Assembly (NCBI RefSeq): GCF_012273015.1
Contig: NZ_CP050954.1
Location: 3,698,001 to 3,762,000 of the forward strand
Origin: Hymenobacter sp. BT18
Lineage (GTDB): Bacteria; Bacteroidota; Bacteroidia; Cytophagales; Hymenobacteraceae
Direction of reading: 5' to 3'
DNA length: 64,000 nt
The notes under the pieces are model-generated. The model saw nothing but the letters and a program-made list of their open reading frames with translations. It searched no databases and was not told where the DNA came from. The position numbers and the translations under genes were made by a program. Shown here piece after piece: positions 43,005 to 51,280 of the stretch. The stretch's first letter is position 1; the number at the start of each line of letters is the position of its first letter.

Positions 43005-44855
43005 TTAGCTAAGCTCAAACTGGAGCTTGAGCAGATTGGCGTAGAGGCCGTTTTCGTTGTCGCTGAGTTCTTCGTGGGAGCCTTGCTCCACGATGCGGCC
43101 CCCGTCGATAACCAGGATTTTGTCCACTTTGCGGATGGTGCTCAGGCGGTGCGCGATGATGATGCTGGTGCGGTTCTGCATGAGCTCATCCATGGCGCTT
43201 TGTACTAGCTTTTCGCTTTCCGAGTCGAGGGCAGAGGTGGCCTCGTCGAGGAGCAGGATGGCGGGGTTTTTCAGGATGGCGCGGGCAATGGCTACGCGCT
43301 GGCGCTGCCCACCCGAAAGCTTCACGCCCCGTTCGCCCACTACCGTATCCAGCCCCTCGGGGAAGGAACTGATGAACTGCCAGGCGTTGGCCCGCTGGGC
43401 CGCGTCGATAACGTCGGCGTCGGGGGCGCCGGGGCGGCCGTAGAGAATGTTTTCGCGGATGGTGCCGCCGAACAGCATGGTTTCCTGGGGTACAATGCCG
43501 ATGTGCTGGCGCAGCTCGGTCAGGTCCAGGGAGTTAATGTCGTGCCCGTCGATGCTGATGCGACCCCCACTGAGCTCGTAAATGTGCATGAGCAGCTGCA
43601 CGATGGTGCTTTTGCCCGCGCCCGAAGGCCCTACCAGCGCTACCTTCTCTCCAGCTTCGATGCTAAAGCTGATGTCCTTAAGCACCGGCAGATCGGGGCG
43701 GGTGGGGTAGCGGAACTCCACGTGGTCGTACGCAATGTTGCCGTGCAGGCGCAGGGGCGGCGTGCCGGCCAAGCGTGGTTGGTGCACGGGCTCGGAGGTT
43801 TCATCCAGGATTTCCAGGATGCGTTCCGAGGCACCCAGGCTGCTTTGAATCTTGCCGTACATTTCCCCCAGCCCGGCTACCGAGGCGCCAATGAACATGG
43901 TGTAGAGAATGAACGCAACCAGGTCGCCCATATCCAGGTGACGGGGGTCGGTGAGGGGCAGCTCCACGTAGGTAGCGCCCCGCCAGAGCACCAGAAAGAT
44001 GCCGCCAAAGATGGCCACGATGATAAAGGACACGAAGCCCCCGCGGTACAAGCTCGATTTTAGGGCAGCCTGCACGGTGCGGCTCAGGCCGGTGCCGTAG
44101 CGGGCTACCTCGTTTAGCTCGCTGGTAAAAGCCTTCACGGAGCTAATACCCTGCAGCGTTTCCTCCACAATGACGTTGGTTTTGGCTAGCTCATCCTGGG
44201 TTTGCTTGGAAAGCTTGCGGATGCTGCGCCCAAACAAAAAGGCCAGCAGCACCAGGGGTGGAAACGTGGCCAGCATAAACAACGACAGCCGCCACGACTG
44301 CCACATAATGAAGCCCACACCGGCCAGCAGGGTTAGAATCTGCCGGATAAACTCCGCCAGCGTAAGCGTAAACGTATCCTGGATGTTGGCCACGTCAGAA
44401 GTCAGACGGGAGGTGATTTCGCCCACCCGGCGCTGCTCAAAAAACGGAATGGGCAGCGTGACGAGCTTCTGATAGAGCGTGCGGCGAATGTCGCGCACCG
44501 TAAACTCGCTTACCCGCGAGAAAAAGTAAATCCGGAAAAAGGAAAAAATGCCCTGCAGCAGCACCACGCCAAATAGCACCGCCGCAATGCCGGTGATAGT
44601 AGAGGGCACGAAGGCCGGCAGCTTGCTGGTCTGGTGGTTGGCGATATTGACGAGGTAGCCTAGCATCTTGGGCATCACCATCGTGGAAACGCTGCTGAGC
44701 AGCAGCAGCAGCAGGCCCGCTATAAAGGGAACCTTGTACGGCAGCACAAAACGGAATATCCGCAGGCCTCGCTCAAAATGTTCTTTCGTAAGCTTGACCT
44801 TGGGGACATCGACCCCCGTTTGGCCACTGGTATTCATTCCGCTTCTGGCTGCCAT
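43005..44855 (-). CDS. ABC exporter, fused permease-ATPase (MsbA-like)
   Basis: A 616-residue half-transporter: six helices in the ABC_membrane domain (about 35-330; LPYKVPFIAGLLLLLLSSVS opens it), then an ATPase domain with Walker A GPSGAGKST near 408-416, the Q-loop GIVPQETMLF, signature KLSGGQRQRVAIARAIL and Walker B ILLLDEATSALD. As a homodimer it should export lipids, lipid-linked compounds or drugs. It resembles MsbA/LmrA. Starts at ATG 44855. The upstream 170 bases carry a repeat element rather than a clear promoter. Confidence 0.93.
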   Translation of the reverse strand: MAARSGMNTSGQTGVDVPKVKLTKEHFERGLRIFRFVLPYKVPFIAGLLLLLLSSVSTMVMPKMLGYLVNIANHQTSKLPAFVPSTITGIAAVLFGVVLLQGIFSFFRIYFFSRVSEFTVRDIRRTLYQKLVTLPIPFFEQRRVGEITSRLTSDVANIQDTFTLTLAEFIRQILTLLAGVGFIMWQSWRLSLFMLATFPPLVLLAFLFGRSIRKLSKQTQDELAKTNVIVEETLQGISSVKAFTSELNEVARYGTGLSRTVQAALKSSLYRGGFVSFIIVAIFGGIFLVLWRGATYVELPLTDPRHLDMGDLVAFILYTMFIGASVAGLGEMYGKIQSSLGASERILEILDETSEPVHQPRLAGTPPLRLHGNIAYDHVEFRYPTRPDLPVLKDISFSIEAGEKVALVGPSGAGKSTIVQLLMHIYELSGGRISIDGHDINSLDLTELRQHIGIVPQETMLFGGTIRENILYGRPGAPDADVIDAAQRANAWQFISSFPEGLDTVVGERGVKLSGGQRQRVAIARAILKNPAILLLDEATSALDSESEKLVQSAMDELMQNRTSIIIAHRLSTIRKVDKILVIDGGRIVEQGSHEELSDNENGLYANLLKLQFELS

Positions 44856-44886
44856 TCTACTGTGTTAGAGCTTAGATAGGAGAACT

Positions 44887-45019
44887 GAGAACTTAGAACA
44901 GAGAACTTAGAAGGGAGATTTTTGAGTGGGGCACTGCCGCTAAGCACCAGCGTCTCACTTCGGGTGTCGCACTTCTAAGGTCTCACATCTAGGTTCTAGC
45001 TTCTCCCTTCTAGGTTCTA
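44887..45019. repeat. GAGAACTTAGAA repeat region with inverted copies
   Basis: GAGAACTTAGAA occurs at 44887-44898 and 44901-44912. The 18-base stretch 44901-44918 matches the reverse complement of 45002-45019 at 16 positions. Non-coding; fills most of the 44856-45028 gap between the ABC and TonB-C genes. Confidence 0.6.
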
Positions 45020-45028
45020 AAGACTCGT

Positions 45029-45487
45029 TTACTCAAATTTTACTTTACCCTTTTCAATTTCCAGGTTGGCCGCCGAGCCGAAGGTGAAGGGCAGCTGCAC
45101 TGGCATAGCCAGGGTTTCGCCCTTGCGCTTGGCTGGCAGCCAGGCGGGCATCATCTGCAGCACGCGCAGGGCCTCGGCGTCGCACTCCGGCGTGAGACCC
45201 TGAATGATGTGCGGATCCGTCACGCGCCCATCGGCCTCCACCCGGAAGCCCAGCAGCACCTGCCCGGTAACGCCCTTGGTCCGCGCAGCTTCTGGATACT
45301 GGATGTTCATTTGCAGAAACTCGCCCAGGGCCTCGGCCCCGCCCGGGAACTTGGGCAATACATCGGGCCGGTTAGCGGAGGAGTGGCGCGGCACGCCCCG
45401 CTGGCCGGGTTTCAGCACCGTAGTTTGCTGGGCCCGGCCCACCTGGGCCGAAGCTACGAGCAACAAGATGAAGAACAGATGTTTCAT
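45029..45487 (-). CDS. TonB C-terminal domain protein, exported
   Basis: A 152-residue protein with a signal peptide (MKHLFFILLLVASAQVGRAQ) in place of TonB's membrane anchor, then a TonB C-terminal domain: FPGGAEALGEFLQMNIQYPE, VLLGFRVEADGRVTDPHIIQ and ALRVLQMMPAWLPAKRKGE. Proteins like this are common in Bacteroidota; without an anchor they cannot energise receptors alone and probably act as periplasmic partners. An exact promoter box lies upstream at 45518-45511. Start at ATG 45487. Confidence 0.9.
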   Translation of the reverse strand: MKHLFFILLLVASAQVGRAQQTTVLKPGQRGVPRHSSANRPDVLPKFPGGAEALGEFLQMNIQYPEAARTKGVTGQVLLGFRVEADGRVTDPHIIQGLTPECDAEALRVLQMMPAWLPAKRKGETLAMPVQLPFTFGSAANLEIEKGKVKFE

Positions 45488-45510
45488 GGCAAACAGGGCA
45501 ATAAGGAGTG

Positions 45511-45518
45511 CAAAGGTA
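45511..45518 (-). promoter_or_regulatory. -7 box TACCTTTG for TonB-C gene
   Basis: Exact TAnnTTTG on the minus strand, 23 bases before ATG 45487. No TTG is seen at -33. Confidence 0.6.
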
Positions 45519-45540
45519 CACCGCTTACCCTAACCGCGGG

Positions 45541-47025
45541 CTACCCGGCGGGGTTCAATTCGGCGGCCGTGCGGGGGCGGGAAATGGCCAGCAGCCCCAG
45601 GAAGGTAATCAGCCCGTTAAGCATCAGAATCTCAAAGCCGAACTTGTAGCCCCACCACGTCTCGGAGTGCTCGTTGATAAACCACGTCAGGAGCGGAGCC
45701 GCTACGCACACGGGCAGCACCAGCCGGTCGTGCAGGCCCCGGCGGGTGAAGATGCCAAAGGAAAACAGCCCCAGCAGGGGGCCGTAGGTGTAGCCCGCCG
45801 CCTTAAACACGGAGGTGATAACGCTCTGGTCGTTGATGGCCCGAAAAATCAGGATGATGATGATCAGCACGATGCTGAAGCCGAAGTGCGTGAGGTGGCG
45901 CAGCCGCTTCTGGCGTTGCTCGTCGTACTGCTGGATGTCGAGCATATCCACGCAAAACGAGGTAGTGAGGGCCGTCAGGGCCGAGTCGGCGGAGGCGTAG
46001 GTGACGGCAATGATGCCCAGGATGAACACGATGCCCGCAAACAGGGAGAAGTGGTTGGTGGCCAGCAGCGGAAACACATTGTCGCCGATAACCTTGCCGG
46101 TAGCCGGGTTGGTAGGCAACTGAATGCCCTTGGCGGCGGCAAACTGGTAGAGCAGCACGCCCAGCGACAGGAAGAAGACATTCACCACCACAATGGCCAG
46201 CGTAAACCAGAACATGTTTTTCTGGGCATCGGGCAGGGAGCGGCAGCTCAGGTTTTTCTGCATCATGTCCTGGTCGAGGCCCGTCATGACGATGGTGATG
46301 AAGGCGCCCGAGGCAAACTGCTTCCAGAAGAACTTGTCGTCCTTGGGGTCGGAGAAGTAAATCTGCGACATGGTGCTTTCCTTCACCGTTTTCACCAGGC
46401 CAGCAAAGCCCAGGTTCAGCTCATCGGCCATCAGGTAGATGCTCACGCCCACGCACAGCAACATGGCCATGGTCTGGAAAGTATCGGTCCAGAGGATGGT
46501 TTTGAGCCCCCCGCGGAAGGTATACAGGTAAATCAGCAAGATGCTGATGGTGACCGTGACGGCAAACGGCACGCCCAGCCCATCGAACACGGCCAGCTGC
46601 AGCACACCCGCCACCAGAAACAGCCGGAAGGCCGCGCCCACAGCCCGGGAAATCAGGAAAAACAATGCCCCGGTTTTGTAGCTCCAGAACCCGAACCGCT
46701 GCTCCAGGTAGGTGTAGATGCTCACCAGCCGCAGCCGGTAGTAGAGCGGCATGAGCACGGTGCCAATGACGAGGTAGCCCACAATGTAGCCCAGCACCAC
46801 GGCCATGTAGCTCCAGCTTTGGGAGGCCACCATGCCGGGAATGGAAATAAACGTGACGCCCGACAGGGAGGTGCCAATCATGGCAAAGGCCACCATGTAC
46901 CAGGGCGCGTTGCGGTTGGCAATGAAGAACGACTCGCTTGTGGCCTTGCGCGAGGTCAGAATTGAGATGATGATGAGAACAACGAAGTAGCCCGCAATCA
47001 GGCTAAGCACGAGGGTAGGAGACAT
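45541..47025 (-). CDS. sodium:solute symporter (SSS family), second copy
   Basis: A 494-residue protein with about 13 membrane helices: MSPTLVLSLIAGYFVVLIII, the Na+-site region AFAMIGTSLSGVTFISIPGM, FRGGLKTILWTDTFQTMAML and MTGLDQDMMQKNLSCRS. Unlike 40124-41869 it has no long helical insert. The loop GIQLPTNPATGKVIGDNVFP is typical of the Bacteroidota branch. Substrate unknown. Start at ATG 47025, which gives the normal N-terminus; the 67 upstream open codons lie in a repeat and are not part of the protein. Confidence 0.9.
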   Translation of the reverse strand: MSPTLVLSLIAGYFVVLIIISILTSRKATSESFFIANRNAPWYMVAFAMIGTSLSGVTFISIPGMVASQSWSYMAVVLGYIVGYLVIGTVLMPLYYRLRLVSIYTYLEQRFGFWSYKTGALFFLISRAVGAAFRLFLVAGVLQLAVFDGLGVPFAVTVTISILLIYLYTFRGGLKTILWTDTFQTMAMLLCVGVSIYLMADELNLGFAGLVKTVKESTMSQIYFSDPKDDKFFWKQFASGAFITIVMTGLDQDMMQKNLSCRSLPDAQKNMFWFTLAIVVVNVFFLSLGVLLYQFAAAKGIQLPTNPATGKVIGDNVFPLLATNHFSLFAGIVFILGIIAVTYASADSALTALTTSFCVDMLDIQQYDEQRQKRLRHLTHFGFSIVLIIIILIFRAINDQSVITSVFKAAGYTYGPLLGLFSFGIFTRRGLHDRLVLPVCVAAPLLTWFINEHSETWWGYKFGFEILMLNGLITFLGLLAISRPRTAAELNPAG

Positions 47026-47155
47026 GGTTGGGCTATTAGCTTTTGGCTGATGGCGGTTGGGCTTTTCGTTCGAGCCTGCCAGATGGCACCGAGTAGCTTG
47101 GATAAAGCCACCAACAACTACCAAAGCTAACAGCCATCGGCTAATAGCTAACAGC
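47026..47155. repeat. imperfect inverted repeat with GCTAACAGC direct repeats
   Basis: GCTATTAGC plus GATGGCGGTTGGGC (about 47031-47060) is imperfectly complementary to 47121-47155, in which GCTAACAGC occurs twice (47126-47134, 47147-47155). A TAGCTTTG box (47129-47122, minus strand) inside it could be the symporter promoter. The remaining gap to 47416 shows no gene. Confidence 0.55.
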
Positions 47156-47416
47156 TTTTTTCTCACTCCCGGTCCTGCCAGCGTACCACCCGCCGCACCA
47201 CGGGACGGGAGTAGTAGGCCTGGCAAAAAGCACAGGAGGAAAGCTTATAGCAAATTGCCGGGTTTTACTAAGCTCTTTCGGGGAAAAGAAAGCGGCGCCT
47301 AGTTTATGCATTTGAAAACGCACAATTTTAGGCCCTATTGCTTCTATCATCTTATTGTATACCTGCATCAGAAATATAGCGGCAATTCAGTAGTGCTTCA
47401 TCTTCAGCTATAGCAT

Positions 47417-48856
47417 ATGAAAAAACACCTCTACTCCCTTCTGGTATTGTTGCTGCCGGCCGTTGCCTGGGCCCAGCCTACCCGCCCCGCCGCCCATTTA
47501 CTTGGGCAGGAACAACCGGCCGGCCCTGGCGCTCTTGCCCGGTCTGCCACGGAAAAGCAGGTCGCCCGTACCCGCATAGTTTACACCTGGGATGCTGCCA
47601 CGGGTAACTGGTCTGCCCAGCCCACCAAATCCACCATCACGTACACCAGCCAGGGGTACCTGGACCGGATACTGACGGTGGATTCGGCCACGAGCCAGGC
47701 CGTTTCCCGGGGGCAATATACCCGCAACAGCAATGGGTACGTGACCAAGTATCTACGGGAAGCGTGGGTGAATGGCCGCTGGCAGAACGAGGTGCAGTAC
47801 GTGCAAGCCTACGACGACAAAAACCGCTATACCGACTTCCTGCAGCAGAAATGGACGAACGGGGCCTGGCAAAATGACTACCAGGATAAGCAGCAATACG
47901 ATTACTACGGCAATAGCACCAATGAACACTACCAGGTATGGGAAAACAATGCCTGGCAGACCTATTACCACGTGCGCAATGCCTATTCCTACAACAGTGC
48001 CGGGAATATCACGGAAAAAACGGTGGACGAATGGCAGTACGGCATGGCCGCCGATGCTACTGTGCCGGCCCGCCGCTACGTATACACCTACGCTGATGCT
48101 ACCTCCAAAAACTACTCCGAGCAGCTGTACCAAGTCTGGAATCAAAACAGCTACGCTGATGCTTCCAAGATAGATAACATCGTTTGGGATGCCAGTAACC
48201 GGATGACCTCCTCCATTGGCTCCAACTGGGCGAACAACACCTGGACGCCCACCAACCGCGTTACTACAGTATTTGGCAGCGGCTCCGGGAGCAGCCTGGG
48301 CTATGAGCGCCTGACCGAGAACTTCCTGGACAGCCAGTGGCAGAATAGCCTGCGCAGCGCCCAGCGCTACGACAAATACAACAACTACCTGGGGAATACT
48401 TATGAGCGGTGGACTGCCAATGCCTGGATGCAGACTTCCGGCAGCAGCTACACCCTTGCCTACAACAGCAACACCGACGTGAAAGCGTCGGTGTACAAGA
48501 TCTACCAAAACGCTCAGGGCGGCTTTGTCAACCAAACGAAAACCAGCTTCAAAGACTTTGCTGTCGTCACGGCCGCTGCCAGCGTGGCCGCTTTGCCAAC
48601 CAGCGCCCTGCAGGTTTATCCCAACCCCACCAGCGGTAAGGTGCAGCTGAGTCTGGCTTCCTGGTCGGCCAAACACGCACCCGTGCAGGGGGAGCTGATC
48701 AACAGCCTGGGCAAAGTGGTACAGACAATGCAGCTCGTACCCCGGCAGGGGGTGGCGACGCACGAGCTCAACCTAAGTGCGCTGACCAGCGGGGTATACC
48801 TGCTCCGTCTGCGTACGAGCGAAGGCACCGTAACGCAGCGTATAGTACGCGAGTAA
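47417..48856 (+). CDS. T9SS-secreted repeat protein
   Basis: A 479-residue protein: signal peptide (ending AVAWAQ), a repeat region (about 60-370) and a type IX sorting domain. The repeats contain 'W-x-N-G-x-W-Q-N' and 'YD-x-x-GN' (for example LREAWVNGRWQNEVQYVQAY then LQQKWTNGAWQNDYQDKQQY), like YD/RHS-style surface repeats. The C-terminal domain VYPNPTSGKVQLSL to TVTQRIVRE is typical type A. It is moved over the outer membrane and anchored to or released from the cell surface. Function unknown. Confidence 0.85.
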   Translation: MKKHLYSLLVLLLPAVAWAQPTRPAAHLLGQEQPAGPGALARSATEKQVARTRIVYTWDAATGNWSAQPTKSTITYTSQGYLDRILTVDSATSQAVSRGQYTRNSNGYVTKYLREAWVNGRWQNEVQYVQAYDDKNRYTDFLQQKWTNGAWQNDYQDKQQYDYYGNSTNEHYQVWENNAWQTYYHVRNAYSYNSAGNITEKTVDEWQYGMAADATVPARRYVYTYADATSKNYSEQLYQVWNQNSYADASKIDNIVWDASNRMTSSIGSNWANNTWTPTNRVTTVFGSGSGSSLGYERLTENFLDSQWQNSLRSAQRYDKYNNYLGNTYERWTANAWMQTSGSSYTLAYNSNTDVKASVYKIYQNAQGGFVNQTKTSFKDFAVVTAAASVAALPTSALQVYPNPTSGKVQLSLASWSAKHAPVQGELINSLGKVVQTMQLVPRQGVATHELNLSALTSGVYLLRLRTSEGTVTQRIVRE

Positions 48857-48872
48857 CGCCGGCACTCACCCA

Positions 48873-48918
48873 TAACGTCAACGGGGCGCATCTGGTAAGA
48901 TGTGCCCCGTTGACGTTA
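48873..48918. terminator. long stem-loop between convergent genes
   Basis: Arms TAACGTCAACGGGGC and GCCCCGTTGACGTTA with one mismatch pair inside; no T-run follows, so a terminator role is likely but not sure. Confidence 0.55.
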
Positions 48919-48936
48919 CAGCGGATTGTTGCCCGG

Positions 48937-49971
48937 CTACTCCCAGTCCTGCCAGGGCAGTACTTCGCCCACGGCCGGGGCGTGCAGTTCCCCGCGCAGC
49001 ATGCCGCCGTGGGCCACCATTTCCAGCTCCCGCAGGGGCTCCGAGGCGGGCTCGTCGCTCAGGTCGAAGGTGCCGTAGTGCATGGGCACCACGTGGCCGG
49101 CGCGGAGGATGTTGGCGGCCTTGGCGGCCTCGTGCGGGTTTACGTGGCTGAGCTGCATCATGTAGGCCGGTTTGTAGGCACCAATGGGCATCAGCACCAC
49201 ATCCAGGGGGCCGAAGTGCTTTTCTATCTGCTCGAAGTGCCCGCCCAGGGCCGTATCGCCGGCAAAGTAGAAGGTGCGGCCATCGGGCCGGCGCAGCAGG
49301 AAGGAGCCCCAAAGTACGTGGTTCATATCCGTAAGGCCGCGGCGGTGCCAGTGCGAAGCGGGCAGGTAGAACAGCTCAAACGACGCTTCCGGGCCCAGAT
49401 CAAACTGCTGCCACCAGCCGGCTTCCTGCACCCGTAGCGTGGGGGCCATGCCTTGCAGCAGTCCACCCAGGCTCAGAGGGCCCAAGGCCAGCAGCTGGGG
49501 GTTCCGGCGGGCCACCAGCTTTACCGACTGCTCATCCAGGTGGTCGCGGTGGCCGTGACTGAGCAGCAGGTAGTCGATGCCGGTCAGGGCCTCGGGGGGG
49601 CAGGGCAGCGGGTGGCGGCGGCGCAGGCCGAAGGAGGAAAACAGCACCGGGTCGAAGAGCAGGGTGCGCCCGGCCACGCGCAGCAGAAACGAAGCGTGGC
49701 CCAGCCACACCAAGCCTTCCTCCGCACCGGCCAGAAACGCCGAGCAGTCGACCACGGCGGGTGCCCAGGTGTCTGCTTTCTTTTCTTCTTTCTGGGGGTT
49801 CTTGCTTAGCTGCCATTTAATGACCGTGCCGAAATCCGGCTCGTATAGCTCCTCCCCGTTGCAGTATTGGCGGCCTATCATCTTGTTGCCGGGGTACTTG
49901 GGCAGAATGGTAGGCAGGGCAGCGTTGCGGACGTAGCGGGGAGTAGAGGCCATAGACGGCAAAAGTGCCAT
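48937..49971 (-). CDS. MBL-fold metal-dependent hydrolase (NAPE-PLD / UlaG-like)
   Basis: A 344-residue cytosolic protein with a metallo-beta-lactamase fold: VWLGHASFLLRVAGRTLLFD, the metal motif LLLSHGHRDHLD (HxHxDH), YLPASHWHRRG, FYFAGDTALGG with the bridging Asp, and a C-terminal PMHYGTFDL His. It resembles N-acylphosphatidylethanolamine phospholipase D and UlaG-type hydrolases. Substrate probably a phosphodiester or lactone (family level). ATG 49971 is the preferred start; ATG 49953 is as good. Confidence 0.9.
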   Translation of the reverse strand: MALLPSMASTPRYVRNAALPTILPKYPGNKMIGRQYCNGEELYEPDFGTVIKWQLSKNPQKEEKKADTWAPAVVDCSAFLAGAEEGLVWLGHASFLLRVAGRTLLFDPVLFSSFGLRRRHPLPCPPEALTGIDYLLLSHGHRDHLDEQSVKLVARRNPQLLALGPLSLGGLLQGMAPTLRVQEAGWWQQFDLGPEASFELFYLPASHWHRRGLTDMNHVLWGSFLLRRPDGRTFYFAGDTALGGHFEQIEKHFGPLDVVLMPIGAYKPAYMMQLSHVNPHEAAKAANILRAGHVVPMHYGTFDLSDEPASEPLRELEMVAHGGMLRGELHAPAVGEVLPWQDWE

Positions 49972-50155
49972 TTTCTTTGGATGAATTTCCAAACGGCGGC
50001 ATGAGCGTAGCGTTGGTTTGCCCGGGAATTGAAAAATTGCCCGAAAAACTATACTTCTTCCCGTAGAAATTTCTCTACTTTTCCGCTCACCCTACGCCGG
50101 CCTCAGCCTAGCCGCGGATGGCAGTTGACGGACTCGTATCATTTCCTGTAGGATT

Positions 50156-51217
50156 ATGCCCATGATCTACTTCCCCTCCTTGCTGTTGAGAACCGGCGCA
50201 CTGCTGCTTACAACGGTGGCTTGCCAAACTGAAAGTACCGTGGTGGCACCTACCGCTCCGCCCGTTGCGCACGTCGCTACCGGCTCCCTCGGCCTGGCCG
50301 GCGACCCGGCCGATGTTGCGGCTACCACCACCGGCGGAACCGTGCTGATGGGCGGTAGCGTGGAGGTAGACGCCGCCATGCGCTGGATGATCAGCAAAGC
50401 GGGCGGGGGCGACTTCCTGGTTATCCGGGCTTCCGGTACCGATGCCTACAATCCGTACGTATTTGCCGAGCTAGGCGGCGTCAACTCTTGTGAAACGTTG
50501 CTATTGAATTCGCGCACGTTGGCCAACGACCCGGAGGTGGAAGCCAAGATCCGGGGGGCGGAGGCCGTCTTCATTGCCGGGGGCGACCAGGCCAACTACG
50601 TCAACTACTGGAAAGACACGAAAGTGGAGGAGGCGCTCAACTACCTGCGCAACACCAAGCAAGTACCCATTGGCGGCACCTCCGCCGGCTGCGCCATTAT
50701 GGGCCGCGACTATTTCGCCGCGCTCAACGGCACCGTCACGTCCGATGAAGCGCTGCGCAACCCTTACGTGAGCAAGGTCACCCTGGGCCGCAACGATTTC
50801 GTGGACAACCCCTGGCTGACCAACACCATTACCGACACCCACTTCAACAACCCCGACCGGCGCGGGCGGCTGGTAGCTTTCCTGGCCCGTATCAACAAAG
50901 ACAACGCCACCTCCGGGGCCCGGGGCATTGGGGTAGACGAGCAGACGGCCGTCTGCGTGGAGCCCAACGGCACGGCCAAAGTGTTTGGCTTGGGTAAGGC
51001 CTACTTTCTGCAGCAAAACGGCGCCACCAACACCCCCGAAACCTGCATAAGTGGCACGCGCCTGCAGTGGTACCGCAACAAGCAAGCTGTGAAGGCTTAC
51101 GTGGTACCTGGTACGGCCACCGGCACGGGTACCTTCGACCTCACCACCTGGCAAAACGGAAGCGGCGGCACCAGCCAGTTTTTTTACGTCGACCGCGGCA
51201 AGTTCTACGCGAATTAA
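50156..51217 (+). CDS. cyanophycinase-like S51 peptidase lipoprotein, copy 1
   Basis: A 353-residue protein with a lipoprotein-like signal (LLLTTVACQ) and an S51/cyanophycinase domain: FIAGGDQANYVNYW, GGTSAGCAIMG with nucleophile Ser176, and DTHFNNPDRRGRL with the catalytic His229. Cyanophycinases break beta-Asp-Arg polymers; exported forms in heterotrophs are thought to feed on them or related peptides. Tandem with a paralog at 51281-52330. A weak promoter match (TACTTTTC) lies at 50076. Confidence 0.85.
   Translation: MPMIYFPSLLLRTGALLLTTVACQTESTVVAPTAPPVAHVATGSLGLAGDPADVAATTTGGTVLMGGSVEVDAAMRWMISKAGGGDFLVIRASGTDAYNPYVFAELGGVNSCETLLLNSRTLANDPEVEAKIRGAEAVFIAGGDQANYVNYWKDTKVEEALNYLRNTKQVPIGGTSAGCAIMGRDYFAALNGTVTSDEALRNPYVSKVTLGRNDFVDNPWLTNTITDTHFNNPDRRGRLVAFLARINKDNATSGARGIGVDEQTAVCVEPNGTAKVFGLGKAYFLQQNGATNTPETCISGTRLQWYRNKQAVKAYVVPGTATGTGTFDLTTWQNGSGGTSQFFYVDRGKFYAN
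50492..50661 (+). repeat. 170-base tract identical in both S51 paralogs, copy A
   Basis: Every base matches 51605-51774. The segment codes for LLLNSRTLANDPEVEAKIRG up to the NTKQ before the Ser loop. Flanks differ more, which points to gene conversion. Confidence 0.85.
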
Positions 51218-51233
51218 ACTAGTGCATGTACAG

Positions 51234-51262
51234 GCCCAGGCAACCGCCTGGGCTTTTTCTTT
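51234..51262 (+). terminator. terminator between tandem S51 paralogs
   Basis: GCCCAGGC-AACC-GCCTGGGC followed by TTTTTCTTTT: a strong intrinsic terminator, so the two paralogs are likely separate units or only partly co-transcribed. Confidence 0.85.
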
Positions 51263-51280
51263 TATTCTTACCCTTTGCTG

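Noticed and set aside
45508..46965. 485-residue plus-strand frame opposite the second symporter
   Set aside because: Shadow of the symporter gene; composition is rich in His/Gln/Gly with no fold.
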